Assembly: GCA_002163085.1 (NCBI GenBank) | Contig: MAAJ01000001.1 | Location: 372,001 to 436,000 of the forward strand | DNA from: Methylophaga sp. 42_25_T18 | Lineage (GTDB): Bacteria; Pseudomonadota; Gammaproteobacteria; Nitrosococcales; Methylophagaceae | DNA length: 64,000 bases | Direction: 5' to 3' | Shown here: positions 35,321 through 44,834 of the stretch, piece by piece | Numbering within the stretch: the first letter of the stretch is position 1 | How the letters are laid out: every line of letters begins with the position of its first letter | Translations under genes and position numbers: made by a program | The notes under the pieces: model-generated | Databases searched by the model: none | What the model was told of the DNA's origin: nothing | What the model saw: only the letters and a program-made list of their open reading frames with translations

Positions 35321-35545
35321 TTATTTAAATTTGCGATTATATTCTGATTTATACATCAGTTCTTTTCTTAGAATGGTCAAGTTGTCAGGTGCATCAATCG
35401 CAAGTTTGACTTGTTTACCTTGTACGCTATGGATATTCATTACTATTTGTCTTTCTGAGAAAAACTCTTCAACGGTCATATATTTAGAAAAGTAATCAGG
35501 ATAGATGAGGAGAGACTCTCCTGGTCTTCTAGACAATATCAACAT
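35321..35545 (-). CDS. CsrA/RsmA paralog with an insertion in the beta1-beta2 region
   Basis: RNA-binding translational regulator family, 74 residues instead of the usual ~60. It starts MLILSRRPGES like CsrA and has the QGKQVKLAIDAP core. An additional ~15 aromatic/acidic residues (PDYFSKYMTVEEFFSERQ region) sit between strands one and two. The RNA-contact arginine is kept (LTILRKEL), but the usual VHREE context is changed to ILRKE. An AAAGGAG ribosome-binding site lies seven bases before the ATG. A second, normal csrA lies at 36822. Unlike RsmN, whose insertion lies between strands two and three, here it lies between one and two (my alignment by eye). RNA target unknown. Confidence 0.8.
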   Translation of the reverse strand: MLILSRRPGESLLIYPDYFSKYMTVEEFFSERQIVMNIHSVQGKQVKLAIDAPDNLTILRKELMYKSEYNRKFK

Positions 35546-35576
35546 GGTTAGACTCCTTTAACTTAATTAGATGGGC

Positions 35577-35666
35577 CTATAAAAGCAATGCGATAAGCAG
35601 GCAGACGGCAATGAGTATAATTTCAAATAGGAGTGGAACATCAACAGTACGATCTTTTTTTTTCAC
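35577..35666 (-). CDS. Putative 29-residue single-pass membrane peptide upstream of the csrA paralog
   Basis: A GTG start at 35666 with AAGGA eight bases upstream opens 29 codons ending in TAG. The product has a basic N-terminus (MKKKDRTVDVP) and one hydrophobic helix (LLFEIILIAVCLLIALLL). An upstream ATG would give 35 residues. The stop lies 31 bases before the csrA paralog on the same strand, so the two may form an operon. A nine-A run follows the start. Small size makes this tentative; the support is the membrane helix, the ribosome-binding site and the position. Confidence 0.4.
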   Translation of the reverse strand: MKKKDRTVDVPLLFEIILIAVCLLIALLL

Positions 35667-35900
35667 GATAACAATCCTTGTCATAATAAAAATCAGTTAC
35701 ATTATTTTAGACTGATGTTTGAGTGCGGTTTTCAGTCTTGAGATAAAGCATATACGCCAGCCAATATATATGTCAATGTATTTATTTGTGATGTTGATTA
35801 AACGTGCATGATCCCGGCAGCTTAGGACTATAAGCTATTCTCTTACCGAAGATTTTTGTGGGTCGTAAGGTGAAAGTCTAAAGTGAGGGGATGGGTTTGT

Positions 35901-36584
35901 TTATATTAATCGACGAAAAACATCGACTGCGACACCTAAGATAGTGTGTTCAGAGGTCAGTAATATAGGGCCAAACTGGGTATTGATGGATGTAAGGTAG
36001 GTATTGGGGCCATCGATGAGTAACTTTTTAATTAATAAATTGTTCTGTTTGTCTTTTACAACAATAATCCGGCCATTCTTCACGGTTTCATCAGGATCAA
36101 TGACGATTGTATGACCGAGAGGGAGCACGATTCCTTCTGAAGGGCTATTCATCGAAGGGTCTTGCATTATATAAGCATAGGCTTTGCGGCTCACCGCAGA
36201 AGGCGTGGCCACAAGTGCATTGGTTTTGTTGAGCAGAGGTGAGTTTAAGCTTGCAGTGCCTAAGGCGATAATTTGCTGTTTATTAAGTAACGGTACTTTT
36301 TGTGATGCCGTTTGTGCATTTTCGCTATCTAAGCTGGGCCCTGGTGCTTTGCTATACAGCACTCGATCTTCCCTGATGAGATGCTCTTCTTCCATCAACC
36401 GACTGGTGTTGATTTCCAACGCGGCGGCAAGTTTGTTGATGGTTGCCATTTTAGGGTTTTTTGTTTTTCCACTTAAAATCCGTTGAATCGTGGGTTGAGG
36501 CACGCCAGAACGTTTTTCGAGCTCATACTGAGTGATCGCATTACACGCTCGCATTTCTCGTTCTAGGTTGTCTTGTATTGCCAT
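35901..36584 (-). CDS. CI/LexA-like transcriptional repressor (XRE HTH plus S24 peptidase-like domain)
   Basis: A 227-residue regulator. An XRE-type helix-turn-helix occupies about 10-65 (YELEKRSGVPQPTIQRILSG). A linker follows, then an S24-type domain (about 135-227). A Ser in QDPSMNSPSEG (S144) and a Lys in LLIKKLLIDG match the Ser/Lys dyad of phage CI repressors. I see no Ala-Gly or Cys-Gly dipeptide in the linker for self-cleavage. The ATG at 36584 is preferred; a TTG six codons upstream is possible. No other phage genes adjoin it, so it looks domesticated. It is divergent from csrA at 36822, with operator-like repeats between them. Confidence 0.85.
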   Translation of the reverse strand: MAIQDNLEREMRACNAITQYELEKRSGVPQPTIQRILSGKTKNPKMATINKLAAALEINTSRLMEEEHLIREDRVLYSKAPGPSLDSENAQTASQKVPLLNKQQIIALGTASLNSPLLNKTNALVATPSAVSRKAYAYIMQDPSMNSPSEGIVLPLGHTIVIDPDETVKNGRIIVVKDKQNNLLIKKLLIDGPNTYLTSINTQFGPILLTSEHTILGVAVDVFRRLI

Positions 36585-36593
36585 GCATATATT

Positions 36594-36661
36594 ATGCGTC
36601 AACGTATGCCGACAAAATAGCCACGCTAAAGCATAGGTTTGATGTATACCTTAGTGCATAC
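36594..36661 (+). promoter_or_regulatory. Operator-like inverted repeats between the CI-like repressor and csrA
   Basis: ATGCG-N4-CGTAT (36594-36607), GTATAC-N6-GCATAC (36644-36661) and an intervening GCATA (36631-36635) form a cluster of related half-sites immediately upstream of the repressor gene. This is the arrangement expected for autoregulation. The assignment is by pattern only. Confidence 0.4.
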
Positions 36662-36821
36662 GTAAGGTTAAGTAAATTAAGTATTAATAGAAAGACGAGA
36701 GATGAAGTAAATGGTCAGCAGTTTATATAGAACTGTAATTATTTGATTGATTGGAAGTCTACTTGTTGTTGGAAGCAATTTATTAACGTAAAGATGGCAA
36801 ACCAACTCAGGAGAGAAAACA

Positions 36822-37001
36822 ATGTTAATACTTACTCGCCGCATTGGAGAGTCAATAATTATTGGTGATGGTGTAGTCGTAACGGTTTTAAAAGAACAAG
36901 GAAAGCAAATCAAATTAGGGATTGTCGCTCCGAGAGAAGTGTCCGTTCATCGTGAAGAAATTTATCACCGCATTCAGGATGAAAAGAACCGAAAAATATG
37001 A
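36822..37001 (+). CDS. csrA: Carbon storage regulator CsrA
   Basis: Global post-transcriptional regulator that binds GGA motifs in mRNA leaders. The 59-residue protein is a full-length CsrA. It starts [11 protein letters not shown], has the [12 protein letters not shown] core, and ends with [13 protein letters not shown], which contains the RNA-contact Arg44 region. An AGGAGAG ribosome-binding site lies before the ATG. It is divergent from the CI-like repressor and only 19 bases from the stop of the convergent M48 protease gene. The operator-like repeats upstream could make its expression depend on that repressor (inference). Confidence 0.95.
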   Translation: MLILTRRIGESIIIGDGVVVTVLKEQGKQIKLGIVAPREVSVHREEIYHRIQDEKNRKI

Positions 37002-37020
37002 AGTTTCTATGAAAAACCAG

Positions 37021-38091
37021 TTACGACTTTGCTGGGCATTGAATTGCCGGCTGCCCAAACTGCTTAATCCGTTCTTCAGTGAGAGGGTGTGTTAAGAAAT
37101 AGCCTTCGAGATTACTCGGCTCTTGTTCAGCATCGACTGTTTCGACATCATCAGGATTTGGTGAGCGTTCTAGGCGACTCATAATGCTAGTAAAAAAACC
37201 GGGTGTGATATTTTTCTGCTGCATAAATGCTAATGCATAGGCATCCGCTTCTTGTTCAAAACCACGGGAGTAATTCATTTCTAGCAAGAAGGCTGGTAAG
37301 GCGATAATCACTTCACCTAAAAACGATGCATCGCCGATTAACATGACCGTAGCGATGGCAATGAATGAGCTTTGCAGCACACTGCGTATCATATGACGAT
37401 GTTCGATATGGCCGAGCTCGTGGCCAAAAATAGCGATTAATTCTTGATCATCACAGGCCATATTAACCAGTTCATCAGTAAATACGATCATGCCGGAAGG
37501 CAGGGCAAAGGCATTGGCACCCATAAGGTTACCTTGGCGGAATTCAATACGTATTGGAATGTCGAGTTCTAGTTCATCAAGCTGAGATAAAAAGGTGTTG
37601 CGTAATGTCTGCTGTCTATTGATTGATAGCGTGCTTGGTTCAAGAAACGCTTTATCCATATATTTCAGGGTTTCTTCGCCGGTGTCGTAATAAAGGTCGG
37701 CGGGGACTTGATGCGCCACCCACTTTGCAGAACCTGGTATGCCATATTGAACGCTCAACCAACCGATGATAATGATTGAGGCCAGCATGGCAAACATCAT
37801 CGGATAATGGTTTTCTAACCAATATAACCATTGCTGTTTAGAGGGGGCGATTTGGGCTTGCAGAGCATCCACCGCGACATTATCATTGGTTTCAAATTTG
37901 CTGCCATCGTTGAATGTTATGGCTCGGATCGAATTGCCGACCCTAGCATTGATGGCTAGGGCGGCACTTTCAATTTGCAATAATATCTGCCGGCTGACGG
38001 AGTCATGCACAATAACTGTATCGCCAGAGAGTGTGAGCTCTGCAGCGTGAAGCTTGGAATCACTGCCATCAAAAAAATTGCCTTGAATCAT
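37021..38091 (-). CDS. M48-family zinc metalloprotease, membrane-anchored
   Basis: A 356-residue protein with an N-terminal beta-rich domain (about 1-80), one membrane helix at about 97-115 (MMFAMLASIIIIGWLSV) and an M48 peptidase domain. The zinc motif is H224-E-L-G-H228, followed by the third ligand in SRGFEQEADAYA. The architecture resembles the M48 proteases that travel with YjgN. It starts five bases after the end of the DUF898 gene at 38097, so the two form an operon. Substrate unknown; a role in membrane-protein quality control is the usual suggestion. Confidence 0.9.
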   Translation of the reverse strand: MIQGNFFDGSDSKLHAAELTLSGDTVIVHDSVSRQILLQIESAALAINARVGNSIRAITFNDGSKFETNDNVAVDALQAQIAPSKQQWLYWLENHYPMMFAMLASIIIIGWLSVQYGIPGSAKWVAHQVPADLYYDTGEETLKYMDKAFLEPSTLSINRQQTLRNTFLSQLDELELDIPIRIEFRQGNLMGANAFALPSGMIVFTDELVNMACDDQELIAIFGHELGHIEHRHMIRSVLQSSFIAIATVMLIGDASFLGEVIIALPAFLLEMNYSRGFEQEADAYALAFMQQKNITPGFFTSIMSRLERSPNPDDVETVDAEQEPSNLEGYFLTHPLTEERIKQFGQPAIQCPAKS

Positions 38092-38096
38092 CGTGA

Positions 38097-39167
38097 TTAG
38101 AAGCCTACGTCTACGGCAAAGACGTCGCCTATTTCATCGCCGGTAGCGGACACATTTTCGCTTTGTGAAGCAGTGAATGAATTTAAATCAGTAGCCGCTA
38201 AGAAATTTAGTTGTTGTAGACGGTATCTGGCCATTCTTATTTTGGCCCAAGGATAAAACAGCCCTAGCGTCACGATAATGCCTAACAAGTTGCTGATATG
38301 TAGCCATAACATGCGACCTACTTTTAATGAGGATTCAAATTGGTGATCGGCGATGGTGACATTACTAAATAATAGGTTGAGTAGTTTGACTTGGGCATAA
38401 ACGCCAACCAATCCCATGGCGATGTAAATAAAGGGTAAATAGACTGCCATGGCCGCCATCATTGCTTCGGGATCCTCTTTTAATTCGCCAAGGTTTGCCA
38501 TTGGCATAAAGCCGATAATACCAATAGCGATCATCGCAACAAAGACAATAGCAAACAGTTTGTAATAGGCACCACTAGTCGCTATGAAGTTAAAGCGAGT
38601 ATCCCCAAACAGATGATTATCAACCGTAAAGCGTGTTTGTCGGTATCTGATATAAGGCAGGATCAAGCCAAAGGTGAAGAGAATAAGTAGAGGGAAAGCA
38701 ATATATTCCTTAGCGGCTTGCCCAGTGTTACCGACGAAATTAAAGCGAATGTTTCGATACGCGCTGTTTAAGGCGTTAAAAGCGAGCGATCGAACAATCA
38801 GCCATGGTGTAACGATGAATAATGTCAGTATAAGTAGGGGCTCAAAAATAGGGTAAATGGTCGCTAAGCCGATATAAGTCATTAGGATAGCCACTGCGAT
38901 CAGGCGGCCCTTTAATATGGTGATAGGGTTGGCTAGATAATCGAAACTGGATTGCGCTAAATGCGTATTGCCATAAAAATAACGCTTGGTTCTCACTTTG
39001 GCCCATGCTGAGTAGATGCCCAAAGTGAGGATGGTTAATAAGATATTAACGATCCAAATTCTAAAATATTCACTGCCGCTACCAGTAAATTCAAACTCAT
39101 ATGACTTAGGTGTTAAAGTGCTACTATTTTCGCCAGACATGTTAATTGTGGGGTCGACCTTATCCAT
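38097..39167 (-). CDS. DUF898 (YjgN-family) membrane protein
   Basis: A 356-residue protein with about eight hydrophobic segments. The repeated motif is visible twice: ILTLGIYSAWAKVRTKRYFYGNT near the N-terminus and LGLFYPWAKIRMARY near the C-terminus, as in YjgN. It is co-directional with, and five bases from, the M48 protease. Function unknown; family members are associated with the cell envelope. Confidence 0.88.
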   Translation of the reverse strand: MDKVDPTINMSGENSSTLTPKSYEFEFTGSGSEYFRIWIVNILLTILTLGIYSAWAKVRTKRYFYGNTHLAQSSFDYLANPITILKGRLIAVAILMTYIGLATIYPIFEPLLILTLFIVTPWLIVRSLAFNALNSAYRNIRFNFVGNTGQAAKEYIAFPLLILFTFGLILPYIRYRQTRFTVDNHLFGDTRFNFIATSGAYYKLFAIVFVAMIAIGIIGFMPMANLGELKEDPEAMMAAMAVYLPFIYIAMGLVGVYAQVKLLNLLFSNVTIADHQFESSLKVGRMLWLHISNLLGIIVTLGLFYPWAKIRMARYRLQQLNFLAATDLNSFTASQSENVSATGDEIGDVFAVDVGF

Positions 39168-39326
39168 AAAAACATCCTTGAATTCAATGAGTAATTTAGC
39201 GCAAGGTCATGCTAACAGTTATTTTCTTGGGCGACTACTGTCTGCTAGAGAGATCTGAACAGAATGTGACAGTGAAGTGATTTTTAATGTTGTTTAGAGG
39301 ATTGTCTGCTTGTGAGCATACATTTT

Positions 39327-39350
39327 AAGCCTTGGCAGGCACCAAGGCTT
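39327..39350 (-). terminator. Hairpin after argH, candidate terminator
   Basis: AAGCCTTGG (39327-39335) pairs with CCAAGGCTT (39342-39350). On the minus strand there is no T-run after it; on the plus strand TTTT follows. It lies 24 bases past the argH stop, so argH termination is the likely role. Confidence 0.5.
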
Positions 39351-39373
39351 TTAGTTGTTACGAATGTAAAATA

Positions 39374-40762
39374 TTATTTCTGGTGTTGTGAACGTGCATA
39401 TCGAATTGCTTTTTTGACTTGTTCTGGTGCTGTCCCACCAAGGTGATTTCGAGCAGCGATTGAACCTTCAAGTGTTAACACGTCAAAGACATCTTCACTT
39501 ATTTGGTCAGAGAATTGCTGTAATTCTGCTAGGCTCAGTTCGGCCAAATCTTTATTGTGTTTGATGCCATAGGCTACCGAGAGGCCCACCACTTCATGCG
39601 CATCACGGAACGCTACGTTTTTACGTACCAGATAATCAGCTAAGTCGGTCGCGGTGGCATAACCACGCAGAGCAGCATTACGCATAGCGTCTTCTTTGAC
39701 GGTAATTGCGCCCATCATGTCGGCATATACACGTAACGATCCTAATAATGTGTCGATCGTGTCAAATAATGGCTCTTTATCTTCTTGATTATCTTTGTTG
39801 TAAGCCAAGGGCTGATTTTTCATTAAGGTAAACAGGTTGAACATATTGCCGTAAACACGGCTGGTTTTACCGCGGATCAACTCGGGTACGTCGGGGTTTT
39901 TCTTTTGCGGCATGATCGACGAGCCGGTGCAAAAAGCATCACCAAGGTCGACAAAATCGAATTGGGCTGATGACCAAATGACTAATTCTTCGGAAAAACG
40001 CGATAAATGCATCATTAATAATGATGCAAAGCTGGTGAATTCAATGGCAAAGTCACGATCACTCACGGCATCTAGTGAATTGAGGCAAATGCGATCAAAT
40101 CCCAATAATTCAGCGGTCATTTCACGATCAATCGGAAAAGTGGTGCCGGCTAACGCCGCGGCACCTAAAGGCAATGAATTGACGCGTTTTTCACAATCAT
40201 CTAGACGTTCAGCATCACGCACTAACATTTCATACCACGCCATCATATGATGACCAAAGGTCACTGGTTGTGCTGTTTGCAGATGAGTAAAACCGGGCAG
40301 AATGGTTGCTGCTTCACGTTCAGCGACATCGAGTAATGCAATTTGCAGACGTTTTAGTTCGCTGCGGATAGGTGAAATCATTTCGCGTAAATACAAACGA
40401 ACATCGGTGGCGACTTGATCGTTACGAGAACGGCCCGTGTGTAGTTTTTTACCGACTTCACCAATCAAGGCAATCAAACGTGCCTCGATATTCATATGCA
40501 CATCTTCTTGGGCAATGGACCATTCAAACTCATCGTTTTCTATTTCAATGCGGATTTTTTCTAAACCAGCAATGATTTGGTCGCGTTCATCTTCGGTCAG
40601 CACGCCAACTTTAGTCAGCATGGTGGCGTGAGCAACCGAGCCCTGAATATCTTGCTGATACATGCGTTGATCAAATTGAACCGATGCGGTGAACTCTTCA
40701 ACAAAGGCATTGGTAGGTTGAGTCAAACGTGCAGATGACAGTTTTTTATTGGCGGTGGTCAT
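39374..40762 (-). CDS. argH: Argininosuccinate lyase
   Basis: Last enzyme of arginine synthesis, splitting argininosuccinate into arginine and fumarate. The 462-residue protein carries the superfamily signature [12 protein letters not shown] with the catalytic serine loop. The conserved [13 protein letters not shown] and [16 protein letters not shown] ([15 protein letters not shown]) segments are present. It is divergent from hemC, a common gammaproteobacterial arrangement; argC lies elsewhere in the window at 62491. Confidence 0.98.
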   Translation of the reverse strand: MTTANKKLSSARLTQPTNAFVEEFTASVQFDQRMYQQDIQGSVAHATMLTKVGVLTEDERDQIIAGLEKIRIEIENDEFEWSIAQEDVHMNIEARLIALIGEVGKKLHTGRSRNDQVATDVRLYLREMISPIRSELKRLQIALLDVAEREAATILPGFTHLQTAQPVTFGHHMMAWYEMLVRDAERLDDCEKRVNSLPLGAAALAGTTFPIDREMTAELLGFDRICLNSLDAVSDRDFAIEFTSFASLLMMHLSRFSEELVIWSSAQFDFVDLGDAFCTGSSIMPQKKNPDVPELIRGKTSRVYGNMFNLFTLMKNQPLAYNKDNQEDKEPLFDTIDTLLGSLRVYADMMGAITVKEDAMRNAALRGYATATDLADYLVRKNVAFRDAHEVVGLSVAYGIKHNKDLAELSLAELQQFSDQISEDVFDVLTLEGSIAARNHLGGTAPEQVKKAIRYARSQHQK

Positions 40763-40889
40763 GGTTGTATGTCTTTGAACGCAAAATTAAAGCGCTCATT
40801 ATAACGCGCTTATTCGTTAATCAATGGGGAAATGCTAGAATTCAGCTATTAATTTAATTGTTATACATGCTCTACAAAGAACCGGATAT

Positions 40890-41819
40890 ATGACCAATAA
40901 AATAGTTAGAATCGCCACCCGTAAAAGCCCACTTGCCATGTGGCAAGCAGAATTTGTGCGTGATGCCTTGCTGGCCTTGCACCCAGACTTGCAAATTGAG
41001 TTGATAAAAATGACCACTCAGGGCGACAAGATCTTGGATACGCCATTGGCAAAAGTAGGCGGGAAAGGTTTATTTGTAAAAGAGTTAGAGCAGGGAATGT
41101 TGGCTGGCGATGCGGATATTGCGGTGCATTCAATGAAAGATGTGCCAGTGGCCTTTCCTGAAGGGTTACATTTGCCAGTGGTCTGCAAACGTGAAGATCC
41201 GCGTGATGCCTTTGTATCCAATAATTATCAATCGTTAGACGACTTACCTCAGGGGGCCAAGGTGGGCACATCGAGCCTGCGACGTGAAAGCCAACTTCGC
41301 ACGTATCGACCTGATTTAGAGGTATTACCACTACGCGGGAATGTGAATACTCGCTTAGCGAAACTGGATGCCGGTAATTATGATGCGATAATTTTAGCCA
41401 CCGCCGGTCTTAAACGTTTGGGCTTTGATGACCGAATTACATCGAGATTAACACCTGAGCAAAGCTTGCCAGCGATTGGCCAAGGTGCGGTAGGCATTGA
41501 AACGCGAGTGGATGACGAAGAAGTGAATGCTCTGATTGCACCGCTGCGTTGTCCTGAAACCTGGATTGTGGTGAGTGCTGAGCGCGCTTTAAATAAACGA
41601 TTGGCTGGTGGTTGTCAGGTGCCGATAGCGGGTTTTGCCTTGCTGGAGAATGATGAAATCTGGTTGCGTGGTCTAGTGGGCCGTCCCGATGGTACCGAGA
41701 TATTACGTGCTGAAATACGAGGCAAGGCTGCCGATGCTGAAATCTTAGGCATAACCTTAGCGGAAGACTTGTTGGCTCAAGGTGCCGATAAGATCTTGGC
41801 CGATGTTTATGGTGGCTGA
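40890..41819 (+). CDS. hemC: Porphobilinogen deaminase (hydroxymethylbilane synthase)
   Basis: Condenses four porphobilinogens into hydroxymethylbilane. The 309-residue protein begins [19 protein letters not shown] and contains the cofactor cysteine in [12 protein letters not shown], to which the dipyrromethane is attached. It is the first gene of the hemC-hemD-hemX-hemY operon and divergent from argH. Confidence 0.98.
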   Translation: MTNKIVRIATRKSPLAMWQAEFVRDALLALHPDLQIELIKMTTQGDKILDTPLAKVGGKGLFVKELEQGMLAGDADIAVHSMKDVPVAFPEGLHLPVVCKREDPRDAFVSNNYQSLDDLPQGAKVGTSSLRRESQLRTYRPDLEVLPLRGNVNTRLAKLDAGNYDAIILATAGLKRLGFDDRITSRLTPEQSLPAIGQGAVGIETRVDDEEVNALIAPLRCPETWIVVSAERALNKRLAGGCQVPIAGFALLENDEIWLRGLVGRPDGTEILRAEIRGKAADAEILGITLAEDLLAQGADKILADVYGG

Positions 41820-42555
41820 TTTGCCACTATCCGGCCGGAATGTGTTGGTCACTCGGCCACAGCAGCAGGCTGAGACCTTAGCAGATATGATCACTCAGCA
41901 AGGTGGTGAAGCAATCTCCTTTCCCGTTATTCAAATAAATAAACTTGATGGTGGCTCAGAGATGAATGACCGTCTACTCGATACGGATATCATCATTTTT
42001 GTCAGTCGCAATGCAGTTCAGTATTTTTTCAATGATGCCGAGCGTGAAATCCCTGAATCGACAACGGTTGTTGCGGTAGGTAAAGGCACTGCAGAAGTGC
42101 TAAATCAATATAGTGTCACTGATGTATCACACCCCTCACAAGCGGTTGGTAGTGAGGGTGTATTAATGATGCCTGAGCTTGAAAATGTGTTGGACAACAA
42201 GATAGTTATTGTTCGTGGCCGAGGTGGACGTGAATTATTGGCGAATACCTTGACTGCACGAGGTGCTAAACTTAGCTATATTGAAGTTTATGAACGAGTC
42301 TTAGCAAGTCCCACCGATGAACAATGCAAGCAGGCGCTCACTGCGGATATCATCGTATGTACCAGTGTAGCAGGCGTGACGAATTTAACTGTGCTGTTAA
42401 AACAAGATATTGGCGAGGTGTTATTAACACCATTAATTGTCTTAAGTGAACGGATCAAACAGCATGCTTTCACGCTAGGGTTTAAAAAGGTGATAGTCAG
42501 TTCGGATGCAAATGATCATGCGATCATGCAGCGATTGGTAGAAATGGAGAGTTAA
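41809..42555 (+). CDS. hemD: Uroporphyrinogen-III synthase
   Basis: Cyclises hydroxymethylbilane with inversion of ring D to uroporphyrinogen III, the substrate of HemE. The sequence is poorly conserved, as normal for HemD. The start [18 protein letters not shown], the [11 protein letters not shown] segment and the [10 protein letters not shown] loop fit the family. The best start is the ATG at 41809, overlapping hemC by 11 bases; an ATG two codons upstream is also possible. The hemX ATG follows its stop directly. Confidence 0.93.
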   Translation: MVADLPLSGRNVLVTRPQQQAETLADMITQQGGEAISFPVIQINKLDGGSEMNDRLLDTDIIIFVSRNAVQYFFNDAEREIPESTTVVAVGKGTAEVLNQYSVTDVSHPSQAVGSEGVLMMPELENVLDNKIVIVRGRGGRELLANTLTARGAKLSYIEVYERVLASPTDEQCKQALTADIIVCTSVAGVTNLTVLLKQDIGEVLLTPLIVLSERIKQHAFTLGFKKVIVSSDANDHAIMQRLVEMES

Positions 42556-43602
42556 ATGGCAGACAAATCACAACCACAAAATGATGAGGATGACGTGTTG
42601 GAAGCTGAATTGGTCAATGAAAACGAAGTGCCAAAAACGAAAAAGTCGAATTTAGTTTGGCTAGCGGTTGCTGTCCTGTTATTAGCGAATGTCGGTTCAT
42701 ATGGTTTGTGGTATCAGCAACAATCAAATGTAGAGCAACTTAGTCAGCAGCTCTCTCAAACGCAACAATTAGCAGCGCAATCATCTGAACTTAAACAGTT
42801 CCTGCAATCTGAAGCTTCAAATACTAAAGCCAAATTTGCAGTGATAGAGTCTGCACAACAGCAATTGACGGATACCATCACAACCGTGCAAGAAAACCAG
42901 CAATTAGGCAGTGCTGAATTGCAATGGAAGTGGGCCATTGCCGAGTTACAATATCTATTAACAGTGGCTAATCAACGGTTGTTATTAGCAAACGATGTTG
43001 AAGGTGCACAATATGCATTGCGTTTGGCCGATGAACGCGCGGAAGCTATGGGTGATTTTCGTTTACATTCTTTAAGAGCATTGCTGGCTGAAGAACAAAT
43101 GGCTTTGGCCGCCGTTGCTAAGCTTGATGTGGAAGGCATGGTCTTGCAATTACAAAGTGCGCTTAATAAGGTAGATTCTTTGCAAATTTGGATGGGCCCA
43201 GAAGTAACTCAACAACAAGAAATGGATAGCGGTGTTGTGGAGGCTGACAATTGGCAACAAGCATTACAAAATATGTGGGCTCAAGTTAAATCGATGGTGG
43301 TGATCCGACATAAACAAGATGGCACAGCTGCAGTATTGGTACCTGAGCAACGTTATTTTTTATATCAAAATTTTCGTCTGCAATTGCAAAGTGCACGTTT
43401 TGCATTATTGAGCGGTGAAGCGCCGGTTTTTACCAGCAGTATTAATGCAGCAGTCAATTGGCTGGAACAGTATTTCGTTGGAGATGAGAAAGATGCAATG
43501 TCGTCACTGTTGCATGATTTACAGCAGCACACTATTCAGACGGCGTTGCCTGATATTTCTGCATCGTTGACCTGGTTGAAGCTACAAGGTAATGAGCAAT
43601 GA
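42556..43602 (+). CDS. hemX: HemX-like membrane protein of the hem operon
   Basis: A 348-residue protein with an acidic cytoplasmic N-terminus, one membrane helix (about 33-52, NLVWLAVAVLLLANVGSYGL) and a long Gln-rich coiled coil (about 55-125), followed by a helical periplasmic domain. It matches the HemX family (once labelled uroporphyrin-III C-methyltransferase), for which no methyltransferase activity is evident here. Translation is coupled at both ends: its ATG directly follows hemD, and its stop overlaps hemY by four bases. Confidence 0.93.
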   Translation: MADKSQPQNDEDDVLEAELVNENEVPKTKKSNLVWLAVAVLLLANVGSYGLWYQQQSNVEQLSQQLSQTQQLAAQSSELKQFLQSEASNTKAKFAVIESAQQQLTDTITTVQENQQLGSAELQWKWAIAELQYLLTVANQRLLLANDVEGAQYALRLADERAEAMGDFRLHSLRALLAEEQMALAAVAKLDVEGMVLQLQSALNKVDSLQIWMGPEVTQQQEMDSGVVEADNWQQALQNMWAQVKSMVVIRHKQDGTAAVLVPEQRYFLYQNFRLQLQSARFALLSGEAPVFTSSINAAVNWLEQYFVGDEKDAMSSLLHDLQQHTIQTALPDISASLTWLKLQGNEQ

Positions 43603-44801
43603 AAACCCTGATAGCCATTGCGATTGCATTGACTCTAGGTTCTGGTCTGATTTGGGCGGCCAGTTATGAATCAGGTTTTGTTTTATTGCAATATGGAGAA
43701 TGGAGTTTAGAAACGTCCTTGATCGTCTTTATGGTTGCCATGTTATTGCTACTAGTGACGGGTTATGTTGTTTTGCGCAGCATGGTGATATTGAAACAAA
43801 CACCTAAACGTTTATCAGCATGGAATGTGGCACAACAACATAAACGTGCTGGACAAGCTCTGACCCGAGGTTTAATTACTTTAGAAGAGGGCCGCTGGGC
43901 TGAAGCTGAACGGCTATTGGTTCGCCATGCGAGTAATAGTGATACTCCGTTATTACATTATTTAGCCGCCGCAAGGGCGGCGCAAAAACAAGATGCCTCT
44001 GATCGTCGAGATAGTTATTTAAGTCTGGCTCATGAAACAACGGCTGGCTCGGATATCGCTGTCGGTGTGGTGCAGGCGGAGCTGCAATTAGAAGCAGGCC
44101 AAAAAGAACAAGCCTTGGCGACCCTGCAGCATTTACGTGAAATGTCACCTAAACACCCTTATGTATTACAGCTATTGCAGCAACTGTATTTAGATATGGA
44201 GCAGTGGCAGGAAGTGCAAAATGTATTGCCGGACTTACGTAAGCGTCATGTGCTTGAATCCTCGGCAGTGAAAGCCTTATCAAATGATACTACGGTCAAA
44301 CAGTTGCAAACGGCATTGTCGCGCCAAGACTGGCAACAAATGGCAAGCTTATGGCAGCAAGCGCCAACGAAAATGCGGCAGGGTGAAGCCTTATTAATTC
44401 CTTACGTTGAGGGGCAGATCCTGCAAGGTGAACTTGCTTCGGCAGTCAGTTTGATTGAGAACTTCTTGGCTAAACAATGGAGTAACATATTGGTTTATCA
44501 ATACGGTAAAATCCAACATGGAGACTTGTTAAAACGGTTGGCAACCGCGGAGTCGTGGTTAAAAAATAATGCAGACAATGCTTATTTATTGTTAACGTTA
44601 GGGCGTTTAGCAAAAGCGAGTAGTCTGTGGGCCAAAGCGGAAGATTATTTGCGTTCCAGTTTAGATCGTGGTGCGCGCGGCGAGACGCATCAAGTATTGG
44701 CCGAAGTGTTGGCGGCAGAAGATAAGGCGGAACTTGCCGTCGAACAATATAAAGTTGGGCTTGAATTAATGTTGGCACAAGTCGCCAAGCCTGCCGTTTA
44801 A
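43599..44801 (+). CDS. hemY: HemY-like TPR membrane protein of the hem operon
   Basis: A 400-residue protein with two N-terminal membrane helices (about 2-22 and 40-62) followed by tetratricopeptide-like helical repeats. The arrangement and position after hemX match gammaproteobacterial HemY. This is not the Bacillus protoporphyrinogen oxidase of the same name. The exact role in haem synthesis is unknown. The start overlaps the hemX stop (ATGA). Confidence 0.93.
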   Translation: MKTLIAIAIALTLGSGLIWAASYESGFVLLQYGEWSLETSLIVFMVAMLLLLVTGYVVLRSMVILKQTPKRLSAWNVAQQHKRAGQALTRGLITLEEGRWAEAERLLVRHASNSDTPLLHYLAAARAAQKQDASDRRDSYLSLAHETTAGSDIAVGVVQAELQLEAGQKEQALATLQHLREMSPKHPYVLQLLQQLYLDMEQWQEVQNVLPDLRKRHVLESSAVKALSNDTTVKQLQTALSRQDWQQMASLWQQAPTKMRQGEALLIPYVEGQILQGELASAVSLIENFLAKQWSNILVYQYGKIQHGDLLKRLATAESWLKNNADNAYLLLTLGRLAKASSLWAKAEDYLRSSLDRGARGETHQVLAEVLAAEDKAELAVEQYKVGLELMLAQVAKPAV

Positions 44802-44834
44802 CAGATGATATTGAATTAGGTTTTAGATGTAGTT

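Noticed and set aside
35901..36584. Prophage call based on the CI-like repressor
   Set aside because: No integrase, structural or lysis genes are nearby. A single repressor is not evidence of a prophage.
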